From an uncultured Granulosicoccaceae bacterium (GTDB lineage Bacteria > Pseudomonadota > Gammaproteobacteria > Granulosicoccales > Granulosicoccaceae), in NCBI GenBank assembly GCA_938041955.1, contig CALISD010000110.1:1-64000 (forward strand): a stretch of DNA of 64,000 nt. Direction: 5' to 3'. The notes beneath the pieces were generated by a model. That model was given only the letters and a program-made list of their open reading frames with translations. It did not search any database and was not told the DNA's origin. Both the position numbers and the translations under genes were made by a program. Shown in pieces: positions 45,820 through 55,498 of this stretch. How positions within the stretch are numbered: the first letter of the stretch is position 1; the number at the start of each line of letters is the position of its first letter.

Positions 45820-45844
45820 GAACCGGAGCAATGTGCTCCGGTTC
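45820..45844 (+). terminator. Hairpin after glnA
   Basis: Perfect 11-bp stem GAACCGGAGCA/TGCTCCGGTTC with a 3-base loop, 12 bases after the glnA stop. T-tract weak (TCCATT), so terminator or 3' stabilising structure. Confidence 0.65.
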
Positions 45845-45977
45845 TCCATTACACATCTAATAGCGACACTGCTGTGTCGCACGTCTCATTCCCGAACCCT
45901 CTTGTCATTTGGCCTGCAACTCGGCCTGAATTTTGTTTGTCTAATGGCCATTAGCTTTACCACCATCGGGAATAAGC

Positions 45978-46526
45978 GTGAAGGCATTCGCTCCAACATT
46001 TTTAATTACTGTAGCACTCATGACGACTAGCGCTGTCAGCGCCGCGGTGTACAAATACATCGACGAAAACGGCAACGTCGCCTACGGCGACAAACCGGTC
46101 GACGGGTCCCAGAAACTAAATATTCAATCAACACGCAAACCATCGCCAGAGCCAGCGGATGAAGATGACTCAACCGAGCAATCCACAGATAGTTCTCCAA
46201 ATGAGCTCGATGAGGGAACTGCTGAGGAGGCTGCCAAAGCGATTGCCTACAAGAGCCTTAGCCTCCTGACACCGAAGCCGGGAAAGCAAATTAGCGGCCG
46301 CTCAGCTTCAGTACAGATTATCTTTCTACCCACCCCGGCACTCGCACGTTCTGATGAGCTGGTCATTACCGTCGACGGCAAAGATATCAGCAAAGGCCGG
46401 GATGCCAATCTATCTCTGCAAGATTTAACACGCGGCAGCCATACTGTTCAAGGCCGCATCCTGGATGCAAACGGTAAAATGAAAATCCAGTCGGACGCTG
46501 TCACCTTCCACGTGAAAGGTTCATGA
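45978..46526 (+). CDS. DUF4124-domain exported protein
   Basis: A 182-residue protein with a signal peptide (about residues 1-22, TSAVSA), immediately followed by the DUF4124 motif VYKYIDENGNVAYGDKPV. An acidic Ser/Glu linker and a C-terminal Ig-like strand-rich region follow (VQIIFLPTPALARSDELVITVDGKDI). The start is GTG with GGGA about 8 bases upstream; the later ATG would cut the signal peptide. Function unknown, periplasmic. Confidence 0.82.
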   Translation: MKAFAPTFLITVALMTTSAVSAAVYKYIDENGNVAYGDKPVDGSQKLNIQSTRKPSPEPADEDDSTEQSTDSSPNELDEGTAEEAAKAIAYKSLSLLTPKPGKQISGRSASVQIIFLPTPALARSDELVITVDGKDISKGRDANLSLQDLTRGSHTVQGRILDANGKMKIQSDAVTFHVKGS

Positions 46527-46596
46527 GCTTTGCACGAACGCTCTACATCCAACAATCTAAGTTAAAATGTTCGTCACTACCGACGGACAGTAAGTT

Positions 46597-47010
46597 ATGC
46601 GCCTTTTATCTCTTGTTACAGCAATATTTTTAGCCGGCACAGCCAGTGCGCAATCCATCACACAAACGCCTGGCAGCGGCAACAGCGCTAAAAGCGAATC
46701 TGCTTCTTCGTCACACCTTGATCTCAGCACTAACGAATGCCTGAATAATCTCAACGATCACGATATCGTGATCGCCTCAATCGCATTTAACGATGGTGTT
46801 GCCGGCCACTCTCAACTCAAGGAACTGGTGAGTCGACAGCCATGGGGCGCACTCACTGCCGGCACCGTAAAAGAGATCAGACAACAGCTAGACACCTTAA
46901 GCCCGTTTCTGATAATCACTCTGACTAAAAAACAGGTACTTACCCTGGATAATCATCGTGACATCATTCGCTGGGTATTGGTACAAAGCACCACAAAACC
47001 GTGCGAATAA
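46597..47010 (+). CDS. Small exported protein of unknown function
   Basis: A 137-residue protein with a clear signal peptide (MRLLSLVTAIFLAGTASA) and a Ser-rich start. A folded region with two Cys (CLNN; KPCE) follows. No family recognised. It follows the DUF4124 gene by 70 bases and converges on the pilin operon. Confidence 0.65.
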   Translation: MRLLSLVTAIFLAGTASAQSITQTPGSGNSAKSESASSSHLDLSTNECLNNLNDHDIVIASIAFNDGVAGHSQLKELVSRQPWGALTAGTVKEIRQQLDTLSPFLIITLTKKQVLTLDNHRDIIRWVLVQSTTKPCE

Positions 47011-47089
47011 TCATTGCAATAGAAAGGTAATCAGCGTGGTTGCGCCACCTTCACTGCCGGAACAACCACACCGACACCATTAACCTCAA

Positions 47090-47743
47090 CTAAAGCGGCA
47101 ACTGCAGAACCGCAGCACAATCAGTGGCGCCGTCTACGACACTCCATTCATTGTTTGCAACACATGCATCGTGCGGCGCAACATTGAACGCCCTTAGCCG
47201 GCCAGTATTCGGCGCACCGTCGTCAATTTTCAAATCAAGCTCGTACATCACTTCCACCGGTATGTTTCCACCAGTCGTCAACTCATGAGTCGCGTTAGCT
47301 TGACCGAGAGCGTTACTCGAATTGCTTATCTTATAAAAACCATTAAATGGATTACTCGGGCAAGTAGTCTCTATACAGCCACTGTCTGTTAATGCACCCA
47401 CCGGCGCACCATCGTAGTTACCTGTAATAAAGCCAGCGCCGGCTAAATGCTGCCAAACCGCACCAGCTTCCACCACACTATCAACTCTCGCATTAGCATC
47501 TCCGTCTACAGCACCTTGCAGAATATGCGTAGAGGCACGTGGAAAGTCACCGGGCAGCGATCTATATCTATCTTGGAAAGAGATCCACGCCGCCTCAATG
47601 CCTGTAAGATCATTGGCAAGCGCCCGCACCCGGGCACTGTTGATCATTGATTGCCCTTTCATAATTCCCCCTAAAAGCAAACCGATGATTAGCAATACAA
47701 TTGCGATCTCTATAAGAGTAAAACCTTGCTGCTTTCTATTCAT
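47090..47743 (-). CDS. Type IV prepilin/pseudopilin with LPGD motif
   Basis: A 217-residue prepilin from the ATG at 47743, which has AGGAGGT 7 bases before it; the longer frame to 47857 is not needed. Short leader MNRKQQG, cleavage before FTLIEIAIVLLIIGLLLGG with Glu at mature position 5. The Tyr-Arg-Ser-Leu-Pro-Gly-Asp segment and Cys-bounded C-terminal loops are typical of one pseudopilin group. Last gene of the filament operon and a likely major or minor subunit. Confidence 0.88.
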   Translation of the reverse strand: MNRKQQGFTLIEIAIVLLIIGLLLGGIMKGQSMINSARVRALANDLTGIEAAWISFQDRYRSLPGDFPRASTHILQGAVDGDANARVDSVVEAGAVWQHLAGAGFITGNYDGAPVGALTDSGCIETTCPSNPFNGFYKISNSSNALGQANATHELTTGGNIPVEVMYELDLKIDDGAPNTGRLRAFNVAPHDACVANNEWSVVDGATDCAAVLQLPL

Positions 47744-47799
47744 ACTTCTTACCTCCTGACTACTATTACACTTGGTTAAAAACTTGTTACTACGCTTCA

Positions 47800-48519
47800 C
47801 TAAGGCAGCACATGCGCCTGCAATAGACGTGTGTACAAAACATTGCCTGACAACCATAAAACTATATCGTCAAACTGATCTGCACCAACCACATCTACAT
47901 CCCGACTGACAAAGCGCCTGTCAGAATTTTGATTCTCTGCTTCATCGCTTGATGAACTCTGTGCTGGTCCTGTCGAAACAAGCACGGCGGGTATTCGATT
48001 GGCTCTTAACTGACCACACGCAGTGTTGTTGCACACTTCAAACTCTGGCATAAGCCTCTGCATACTCACATCACGCATTTCGTGGGCTGTAGTAAAATCT
48101 GCCAACCCGTCACTATCGGCATCTGACAAGCTGACGTGGTACTGAATGGGCGCCCCCCAACTATCCACCAACAAACCTGCCTCATTGTATTGCCCTGTCA
48201 CGCCAAGCACAGCAGCGGGCACAAATCCATGCATCTGATGACATTCAGAATCTATACTTTGCAAACTTGTAGTAGCCGCAGCAATGGGACACGGAAGCCT
48301 GTGATTCACAGATGCATAGCCTATTAGCGCCTCACGAATGGTCACAAGCTGATCAGTTGTTTCACTACGCTGCCTCTCGATAATTCTGGACCCCATCGGC
48401 CTCATAACAGAACCGAGAAGCAAACCCATAATGAGAAGTACAATCGACATTTCCAGCAACGTGAACCCTTGCACTTGGTAAGTCGTGCACCTTAAGCGTC
48501 TTTTTTTCAGCTGTCTCAC
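47800..48519 (-). CDS. Type IV prepilin/pseudopilin with LPCP module
   Basis: Prepilin-like protein. Basic leader RQLKKRRLRCTTYQVQG, cleavage before FTLLEMSIVLLIMGLLLGS with Glu5. The head begins YASVNHRLPCPIA and continues with GYVPAAVLG-like and DSWGAPIQYHVS segments. The frame opens at an ATG (48555); GTG at 48519 is preferred because AGG precedes it and the leader is then of normal length. The head module is shared with the next gene upstream (48530-49717). Confidence 0.82.
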   Translation of the reverse strand: MRQLKKRRLRCTTYQVQGFTLLEMSIVLLIMGLLLGSVMRPMGSRIIERQRSETTDQLVTIREALIGYASVNHRLPCPIAAATTSLQSIDSECHQMHGFVPAAVLGVTGQYNEAGLLVDSWGAPIQYHVSLSDADSDGLADFTTAHEMRDVSMQRLMPEFEVCNNTACGQLRANRIPAVLVSTGPAQSSSSDEAENQNSDRRFVSRDVDVVGADQFDDIVLWLSGNVLYTRLLQAHVLP

Positions 48520-48529
48520 AGGCGCATAC

Positions 48530-49717
48530 CTAATCAATAAACACCAGCTGATCATTGCTATGATCAGCCAACAACGGAACAGTAAATTCTGTGTCAGCCA
48601 GCAGCAACACGTCAGTATCGAGATAATTAGCCAACGCTATATCATCACGAATCTGCAGGCCTCCGGCAATATCATTCTCTATCGGCTCACCAACGCTGAT
48701 TAAAATTACTTCAACCTGCTCACCATCAACCCTGAGTAATCGCTCCGGATCATCGACACCATCACAATCAACCAATCCATTCGCAGGAGAACAGGATTCA
48801 TCTACCAGGTAATAAATTAGCGATGGCCAACGATACCGATGAAACCACGTTTGCCGAAGCGCTCTACCAGACGGCAGGTCGGAAAAAAGCATGTCTGCAA
48901 ACGGATGTTCAGCACAACTTCCGGCTTCAGAGGCAAGCATGCCTCTGAGCAAACTTTGCTCACATGCGCCGTTACCCGCTAGTGGTGATGCATAGGGGTA
49001 AAAACCATGAACGGACTTATATTCGATCAACCACTGCTTAACAAAACCAAGTACACGGCGCTCCATCAGCGGTAAAATCTCAGCTCGACGAATCGGAACC
49101 AACAGGTCATTTTCTTCAGTCACTGTAAACTCACTATCAGCATCGGCATTCTCCCCCTCTAAATAGTCTGCAATAGCACTGTATTGGCTGTCACTACCGG
49201 TACGGGTCTGAGCCTCTGATTCAGCCCCGGGCGCAATTAGCACCGCGACGATGTCTTGAAGAGAATCCACCGATAGCAATCCCTGGCCGCGGTATGAATT
49301 CAGTGTATTAAATGACGGGTTGTAGCGATGATCTGCAGATATCGCATACCAAATATCCCGATCGAGAAATCTTTCTAAGTAATCTATTTCTATTTGCCTG
49401 CCATCGCGCTCCCAGACTGACGGCAGGTATCCGATTGCATCGGGCCGACAGGACCTCGCAGGAGTACTGAATCTTGCTATTGCCGGACAAGGCAGCCGGC
49501 CCACTCCACCCCGGGTATTGTGGCCGTAGTTATCAGCATAATTCACCGCATACGCCATCAATGCCTGCTTAGCTGCTAACAGAGAAGGCAAAACGTTATC
49601 CTTGTTGTTACGAGTATTTGACTGGTGTTCACTGGCAATATAAAGCGCAGTGCTCGTCAGCAACGCCATCATCGCTACAAGCAATGCAACACCATTTTGG
49701 CGCGATAAACTATTCAT
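48530..49717 (-). CDS. GspK/PilX-like membrane protein with LPCP module
   Basis: A 395-residue protein. The N-terminus MNSLSRQNG then VALLVAMMALLTSTALYI looks like a GspK/PilX-class prepilin leader: cleavable Gly, Val at +1, no Glu5. The head contains AYAVNYADNYG...GRLPCPAIARF, then GYLPSVWERDG and DIWYAIS, paralleling the LPCP pseudopilin. C-terminal domain unknown, Cys-rich (CEQSL, CAEHP, CSPANGLVDC). It overlaps its upstream neighbour by 4 bases. Possibly the tip subunit; this is inference from GspK. Confidence 0.72.
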   Translation of the reverse strand: MNSLSRQNGVALLVAMMALLTSTALYIASEHQSNTRNNKDNVLPSLLAAKQALMAYAVNYADNYGHNTRGGVGRLPCPAIARFSTPARSCRPDAIGYLPSVWERDGRQIEIDYLERFLDRDIWYAISADHRYNPSFNTLNSYRGQGLLSVDSLQDIVAVLIAPGAESEAQTRTGSDSQYSAIADYLEGENADADSEFTVTEENDLLVPIRRAEILPLMERRVLGFVKQWLIEYKSVHGFYPYASPLAGNGACEQSLLRGMLASEAGSCAEHPFADMLFSDLPSGRALRQTWFHRYRWPSLIYYLVDESCSPANGLVDCDGVDDPERLLRVDGEQVEVILISVGEPIENDIAGGLQIRDDIALANYLDTDVLLLADTEFTVPLLADHSNDQLVFID

Positions 49718-50304
49718 TGTGAATCACCCGAACTGGAAAAATGGTTTTGCAGTGCAGAATCTGGTGTACGAAACGGAATAAGGTCGCCCGGATTCAACAA
49801 AGCTGCGCCGTTTTCATTCGAGATCTGCAACATTCCTGAGAACCTGGCCTGCCCGGTCGAACTGACACTCTCCACCTGTAGATACTCCGCCCCTTCCGAC
49901 ATCGAAAAGCGCCGTTCACCCACCCACAACCCCAATACCGAATTACCACGCAGCACAACACCGTTGTAGCGTGGTGGAAGAACAGCATCAGTTGCTGGCT
50001 CTTGCCGCGAAACAACTGGCTCAGGAGTTGTATTCACTATTTTTCCATCAACAACTTCGGCATCCTCCTCCGCCAACTCGATGGCAGCATCATCTACAAT
50101 CTCTCTTTCCTGAAGCCTCCGTCGCTCTGCTTCTTGTTGCTCCTGCGCTGACATAAACAGATTGAGAGAAGATGCCGGTTGGCTGGCCTGCCCTGCAAGT
50201 GCCGAATCAGGCATTGACTCTGCGGCCACGATATTGCCAATAACAATCCCCGCCGCAGCAGCCGGGATCAACTTAAACATCCAGGACTTATCAGCTTTGA
50301 ACAA
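49714..50304 (-). CDS. PilP/GspC/MshK-like inner membrane protein
   Basis: A 196-residue protein. N-terminal membrane helix (about residues 11-27, LIPAAAAGIVIGNIVAA), then a Glu/Ala-rich helical linker and a small C-terminal beta domain (VVLRGNSVLGLWVGERRFSM...LNPGDLIPF). Size, topology and position after a PilO-like gene match PilP, GspC or MshK, proteins that link to the secretin, but sequence similarity is weak. Overlaps its neighbours. Confidence 0.6.
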   Translation of the reverse strand: MFKADKSWMFKLIPAAAAGIVIGNIVAAESMPDSALAGQASQPASSLNLFMSAQEQQEAERRRLQEREIVDDAAIELAEEDAEVVDGKIVNTTPEPVVSRQEPATDAVLPPRYNGVVLRGNSVLGLWVGERRFSMSEGAEYLQVESVSSTGQARFSGMLQISNENGAALLNPGDLIPFRTPDSALQNHFSSSGDSQ

Positions 50305-50893
50305 TGTCTTCTCCTGCCTGAGTGATTGAATACCACCTGAACGTGCAATTCACTTCAAGGTTAATCTCTTTAATCAAGGTCATATCGCTGCCTTTAATTC
50401 TAACCACGGGATGCATATCAAGTGAAATAAGCTCAAACGGGCTGGCGATATTGCGCTTGAGGTAATCGAACAGCATCAACCACTCACCCTCATGCAACAA
50501 CCCTAGCTGCAACTCGATGGTTTCCTGACCAACGTCAATCGGCAAGTTCGAAGGGACGGATCCAATAGGTATGCGCGGGTAAATATCAAATTGAATCTCC
50601 GGCAGATTCAATTCCTTTTTTGCAGCTTTCAACGTCTCGATCCAGGATCTTCTTTGCGTCGTTCCTGTCTTGACAGACTCCATCACCCGATCATAATCCT
50701 GTTGGTTTTCGACCAGATAACCCTGGGCTTCAACTTGCCTGAGCACCTGACCAGTTAGCGCGATAAACTCACTGCGTTGCTCTAAAACACCAGTGCGATC
50801 ACGATAGACATCTGCTACCAACATCAAGATCGCTATCGATGAGAACAAGGCTACCAACAATGCCAATATCGCAGATCGATCAAATACTCTCAC
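50291..50893 (-). CDS. PilO/GspM/MshJ-like assembly protein
   Basis: A 200-residue bitopic protein: short cytoplasmic start, membrane helix (about residues 8-27), coiled coil (YRDRTGVLEQRSEFIAL), and an alpha/beta ferredoxin-like domain (IELQLGLLHEGEWLMLFDYLKRN) as in PilO. The ATG overlaps the stop of the fused PilM-PilN-like gene (ATGA). It should pair with that protein in the inner-membrane alignment complex. Confidence 0.72.
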   Translation of the reverse strand: MRVFDRSAILALLVALFSSIAILMLVADVYRDRTGVLEQRSEFIALTGQVLRQVEAQGYLVENQQDYDRVMESVKTGTTQRRSWIETLKAAKKELNLPEIQFDIYPRIPIGSVPSNLPIDVGQETIELQLGLLHEGEWLMLFDYLKRNIASPFELISLDMHPVVRIKGSDMTLIKEINLEVNCTFRWYSITQAGEDIVQS

Positions 50894-52413
50894 TGATTCC
50901 CACCCCTCGTATTGACCTCAACGGTAAATCTGCCACCAGCCTGGATAAGATCAGCGGCCGTCACTCTCGCGTTCTGACTCATACCAAAAGGCGCTTCAAC
51001 TACCACCACAGTACTATCAGCGTTAGTACGGCGCAGCGTATTAACAAAGGCTTCGAAGGTATCCAACGCTGAACCCGCACTGCCTTTTATTGCACCAGAG
51101 ACTGTGGCTCGATACACAAGCTCCATCGGCAACTTATCGATAGCATCTTCCTGCCCCAACACCAATCGCAAAGATTTCTCATCGAGCAAATCATCGCGCT
51201 CCCATGAAACAGTAGTAATAGAAACTGCAGGATGACTATCAATGACACCGGAAAGGTGTGATAAAAATGTATTGGGTGAGTCCTGAGAACGGATCTCTGC
51301 AAACCTGGCGGTGACCAACGCCTGACGCACTGCTTCAACGGAAACCTCATAGTCAAGGCCATTTAACCCCAGAGGGGTCTTCGCGAGTTCAGTTGATTGT
51401 TCATAGCGCTGCAGGAGTACATTTGTCTCCGTGTTCACCTTTTTTGCGACTGCAGCACTGGATAACACCCCACCGAACAAACTTACCGCCAGAGCAAAGC
51501 AGGCATGACGCATCTTACGTCTCGTATAAAGCAGTGTGTGACTACGTTGCTCATATCCACTCCCCCCTTTCGTCAGGAGAGCGGACAGTAGTTGCTCAAC
51601 ACTTCCACAGGTGTCCGAAAATCCGTTTGCGCGAATAAAATTAACCCGGTGTACGGAGTTAACTTCAACTCCAACATCTGAATTGACCAGCGTATCCAAG
51701 CTACCAAATGCACCATGGTCCACCACATCAGCAACAAGATTCACTTTCGGTGAAACCCAACCGGCAATCTCCTTGCGGTCGAGATATACGAGCGTTTCCT
51801 GTACGGTCTTTACCAATACCGTATTAAAGTCTTCATCTGCAGAAACGACTAGGTCCACACCGCGACTAAGAACCACAAAAGAATTCAGACAGGCAATCAG
51901 TCTGACACTCCGCTTGCTCAGACGCAGCACGAGCAATTGAGCACCTTTCATGAGCCTCAATCTCTGGCAGATTAAAGGCGCTAAAGACACTGGTGAGTGA
52001 ATAGTCTTTAGTACAACCTCTGCACCGCTCAACGCCTCGAGTAATTTCTTACACAACGAGTTTTGGCTGATACCGGAAACCAGTAAAAAAGAACTCTTCT
52101 TTGTGGGGCAACACAGCACAGACGAAAGCAATGCATTCAGGAAATATTTATCCCGAACTCTCTCAATGTAGTGCTTTTTATCCCGCCCACTTAGCGAGGG
52201 CAATGCGTCTAGATGGCACTCTTCCTCAGCGACATCAATTAGCAAATCAAAAACTGCACTTTTATTCGCCAGCAAGTAGGAAGAGAGCTTCATCGGAATT
52301 TCATCATTCACCACTGTCCATCTTCGGCTCGCGCTCGACCTACCGTTTATCAGCACAGAAATTGATTCAGACTGTAAAAACAACACCTGCCGATGACTAA
52401 CTGGCTTACTCAT
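50890..52413 (-). CDS. PilM-PilN/GspL/MshI-like fused protein
   Basis: About 507 residues. The N-terminal 300 residues look like a diverged actin-like PilM/GspL cytoplasmic domain. A membrane helix (about 305-325, CFALAVSLFGGVLSSAAVA) and a periplasmic coiled coil plus PilN-like domain (VSITTVSWERDDLLDEKSL) follow. Start GTG 52416 or ATG 52413; the latter overlaps the platform-gene stop. Assignment rests mostly on architecture and gene order. Confidence 0.7.
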   Translation of the reverse strand: MSKPVSHRQVLFLQSESISVLINGRSSASRRWTVVNDEIPMKLSSYLLANKSAVFDLLIDVAEEECHLDALPSLSGRDKKHYIERVRDKYFLNALLSSVLCCPTKKSSFLLVSGISQNSLCKKLLEALSGAEVVLKTIHSPVSLAPLICQRLRLMKGAQLLVLRLSKRSVRLIACLNSFVVLSRGVDLVVSADEDFNTVLVKTVQETLVYLDRKEIAGWVSPKVNLVADVVDHGAFGSLDTLVNSDVGVEVNSVHRVNFIRANGFSDTCGSVEQLLSALLTKGGSGYEQRSHTLLYTRRKMRHACFALAVSLFGGVLSSAAVAKKVNTETNVLLQRYEQSTELAKTPLGLNGLDYEVSVEAVRQALVTARFAEIRSQDSPNTFLSHLSGVIDSHPAVSITTVSWERDDLLDEKSLRLVLGQEDAIDKLPMELVYRATVSGAIKGSAGSALDTFEAFVNTLRRTNADSTVVVVEAPFGMSQNARVTAADLIQAGGRFTVEVNTRGGNQ

Positions 52414-53633
52414 CACATCGCCCCCTGCATGCTGAAGACCAAATCGTAAATCGGACCAATCACTGAGAGCACTACCCAGGACATAATGGCACCAACAAAA
52501 ACAATCAGAACAGGACCAATAAATTGTTCTAAGCGATCTATCGACTCACGCGAGGCACGCTCATAGAAATAACTGGCTTGCATAAACGCGCTGTCCATGC
52601 CACCTGTACTTTCCCCCACTCGAATTAAACGCGTTAACAGTGGCGGCAACTCGCGCTGTGATTGAAATGCATTCGATACTTTTTCCCCTGCCATCACCTG
52701 TTCACGGGCGCTACGCAGTGCCTTCGACAACACCAGATTATCAACCAGGGATTCGCCATGTTTTAACGTATCTATCAATGTTATTCCCGATGCATACATT
52801 AAAGCCGCACACCGGCAGAATCTGGCCAGTTTAATCTTGTACAACACGGGCCCGGCCAGCGGCAGCTTAAGCTGTAACTGGTGCCACCACTGCCTCGCCG
52901 CACTACTTCCCCGCAACGAAATCGATAAAGAGATGACACCCACAACCAATAACATCAGCGCAGCCAACCCGTGATGAGTTATTGCGTTAGATACTGCTAT
53001 CAGCCAGTGGGTATGCCACGGTAATTCGCCACCGGCGGAGGTAATAAAAGACAGCAGACTCGGCACCAACCAGGTCATAACAAAGCCGATAACAACAAAC
53101 AACACCACAGACACAAATGCGGGATAAATCAGGACACGTTGAATGCTTGATATAGTTTCGTCCTGCCATTTCAGTAACGATGAGAGATCAGCCAACACCT
53201 CTACCAGGCGACCGCTGTCTTCACCGGCTTTAAGCATACTCGTATAGATCGGTCTGAATACCGCACGATGTGCAGAACACGCCTGGGACAAACTACTGCC
53301 GGACTCAATTTTATCTATTAGATCGGCAACAATCGCACACAGGTGCTTATGCTCAGCGCCATCTCGAAATTCTTTTAGTGAATCAAGTAGTGGCACACCT
53401 GCACTAGTCATTTGTTGCACATGAAAGGTAAAATCGATGAGCTGGCGACGTGTTACACGTGCTCGCCTGGTGCCGTACAAAAAAGAAATAACTGCATGCG
53501 ATGGCTTACAGACAATCAGCTCAAGACCACGACGGCTCAACTGGAGATCAACCTCAACCGTACTTATGGCGGCGATGCGACCACACTGGACTGCACCAGC
53601 GCTGTCTATAGCTCTATAATTAAAATACTGCAT
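52413..53633 (-). CDS. GspF/PilC-like platform protein
   Basis: A 406-residue polytopic inner-membrane protein with two T2SSF domains: FTFHVQQMTSAGVPLLDSLKEF and, in the second half, ALMYASGITLIDTLKHGESL with LLTRLIRVGESTGGMD. Three membrane helices (about residues 170-190, 220-240, 375-400). It anchors the assembly ATPase under the filament. It lies 42 bases after the ATPase gene. Confidence 0.93.
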   Translation of the reverse strand: MQYFNYRAIDSAGAVQCGRIAAISTVEVDLQLSRRGLELIVCKPSHAVISFLYGTRRARVTRRQLIDFTFHVQQMTSAGVPLLDSLKEFRDGAEHKHLCAIVADLIDKIESGSSLSQACSAHRAVFRPIYTSMLKAGEDSGRLVEVLADLSSLLKWQDETISSIQRVLIYPAFVSVVLFVVIGFVMTWLVPSLLSFITSAGGELPWHTHWLIAVSNAITHHGLAALMLLVVGVISLSISLRGSSAARQWWHQLQLKLPLAGPVLYKIKLARFCRCAALMYASGITLIDTLKHGESLVDNLVLSKALRSAREQVMAGEKVSNAFQSQRELPPLLTRLIRVGESTGGMDSAFMQASYFYERASRESIDRLEQFIGPVLIVFVGAIMSWVVLSVIGPIYDLVFSMQGAM

Positions 53634-53675
53634 TACTACTTACATCCATACTGCTGCATAAAAATGCTAACCAAA

Positions 53676-55337
53676 TCACATAGTGATATTTGTGAAATCG
53701 ATCACACGAGACACTTCTGTCATGGAAGTTATTCCCTCTTTTACAAGCCGCAGTGCTTCCTCAGATAGCGTGGTATAGCCGCCTAATTGCGCTGCACTCA
53801 ACAAGGCACTTTCAGTAGCATCAGCGATAACCAACTCATGCAGTGACGTGGTAAATCGCAATACCTCCATTACTGCAACACGACCTTTGTAGCCTTGCCC
53901 GTCACATTGATCACAACCGACAGACAGATACGCTTCCCTGCCCACTGCTTGCGAAGCATCCTTGATACAGCAGTCACGGCACAATTTTCTCACCAGTCTC
54001 TGCCCGACAATCGCAATCACATTGCTGCCAATTATCGCAGGCGTGATGCCAAGATCTCTTAATCTTGCGAGTGCTCCGATGGCAGAGTTTGCGTGCAGTG
54101 TTGAATAAACCTGATGACCAGTCATTGAAGCACGAAAGACCATCTCTGCAGCCTCATGATCACGAATTTCTCCCACCAGTATCACATCCGGATCTTGCCT
54201 TAAGATTGATTTTATACCGCTACTGAAATTGAGCTTCACCTGCTCATTGACAGAGGTTTGTCGCAGCAGTGCCATTGGATACTCAACCGGATCTTCAAGC
54301 GTCATGATATTAATCCGCTCATCCGATTTTTCTGCCAGCATGGAATAGAGCGTTGTTGTCTTGCCGCTGCCGGTAGGACCAGTAATTAGAATCAATCCCT
54401 CAGGACGATCCATAGACACAATTAATTCACTTAGAATACGACTTTGCAGCCCTAAAGACTCAAGTGGAACAATCCCCTTTTGACGATCAAGTACTCGCAA
54501 AACAAGGTTCTCTCCGTGCACCGTTGGCATACAGGACACACGGTATTCAATCACACCACCCGATACATTCAGTGACAACTGCCCGTCCTGAGGCGCACGG
54601 GTTTCCGCTATGTTTAGTTGTGCCAGCACTTTGATACGAACAACAATCGCCGCCCAGTAGTCCATATGAAAACTGCGAATCTGGCGCAGCACACCGTCTA
54701 CGCGGTAGCGTATTCGAACAAAACCAGCCTCCGGTTCAAAGTGAATATCTGACGCGCGCCGTTTTACTGCATCCGCCAATACGGCATCTACCAACCTCAC
54801 CACTGGCTGATGGTAGTCACTCTCCGGATCAATGTTGTCACGATCTATTTTACCGGTTTCTATCTCCTGAAATATCCCGTCAATAGATAGCTCGAAACCG
54901 TAAAACCGATCTATGGCCTCCGCCACTTCACGCTCACCCGCCAGAGCGAAATTTAATTCAATCGAGGAATCAAGCGTTGCTTTTAAACGATCCTGTGCGG
55001 GCAAGTTATAGAGATCGACAACCGCAACAAGCAAAGTGTTGTTCTTAAGAGAGACAGGCAGCAACTGAAAACGACGCGCTATATCAACAGGAACAAGTTG
55101 TAGTGCATCAGAATCCGGCAGCACCGTACCAAGATCAATTGCCTGACTACCGGTCAGCTGTTGCTCGGCGCTTTTGATTAACGCCTCAGTAACGAAGCCC
55201 AGGCGCAATAGCGATTTTTCGAGCGCCTCACCACTTCGTTGTGATTCGATAAGGCCAATTTGCAATTGATCATCACTGAGTAAGCCGGCGGACGCCAAGC
55301 TTTGAGATAACTTTGTACTACTGGTTACAACTTCCAC
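53676..55337 (-). CDS. GspE/PilB-like assembly ATPase
   Basis: A 553-residue cytoplasmic ATPase driving filament extension. N-terminal T2SSE_N region (about 10-150); Walker A GPTGSGKT at about 320-327; Walker B ILVGEIRD near 386; conserved His-box STLHAN; a zinc-binding Cys set (Cys 453, 456, 475, 478). The start is GTG. First gene of the filament operon; no PilT/PilU-like retraction ATPase accompanies it. Confidence 0.94.
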   Translation of the reverse strand: MEVVTSSTKLSQSLASAGLLSDDQLQIGLIESQRSGEALEKSLLRLGFVTEALIKSAEQQLTGSQAIDLGTVLPDSDALQLVPVDIARRFQLLPVSLKNNTLLVAVVDLYNLPAQDRLKATLDSSIELNFALAGEREVAEAIDRFYGFELSIDGIFQEIETGKIDRDNIDPESDYHQPVVRLVDAVLADAVKRRASDIHFEPEAGFVRIRYRVDGVLRQIRSFHMDYWAAIVVRIKVLAQLNIAETRAPQDGQLSLNVSGGVIEYRVSCMPTVHGENLVLRVLDRQKGIVPLESLGLQSRILSELIVSMDRPEGLILITGPTGSGKTTTLYSMLAEKSDERINIMTLEDPVEYPMALLRQTSVNEQVKLNFSSGIKSILRQDPDVILVGEIRDHEAAEMVFRASMTGHQVYSTLHANSAIGALARLRDLGITPAIIGSNVIAIVGQRLVRKLCRDCCIKDASQAVGREAYLSVGCDQCDGQGYKGRVAVMEVLRFTTSLHELVIADATESALLSAAQLGGYTTLSEEALRLVKEGITSMTEVSRVIDFTNITM

Positions 55338-55498
55338 AATACAACTCTACAACGTGGTTAACTTCACTTCTGTTTTTACTATACAACTGACGCTAGGTTT
55401 TTTGCAATATCCAAAAACCATACAAAGACTATCAAAAGAACTTGATTGAGAAATTTCATCAGCAACAAAGGCAAACTATCGTAGTCGCAAACTAGAAA

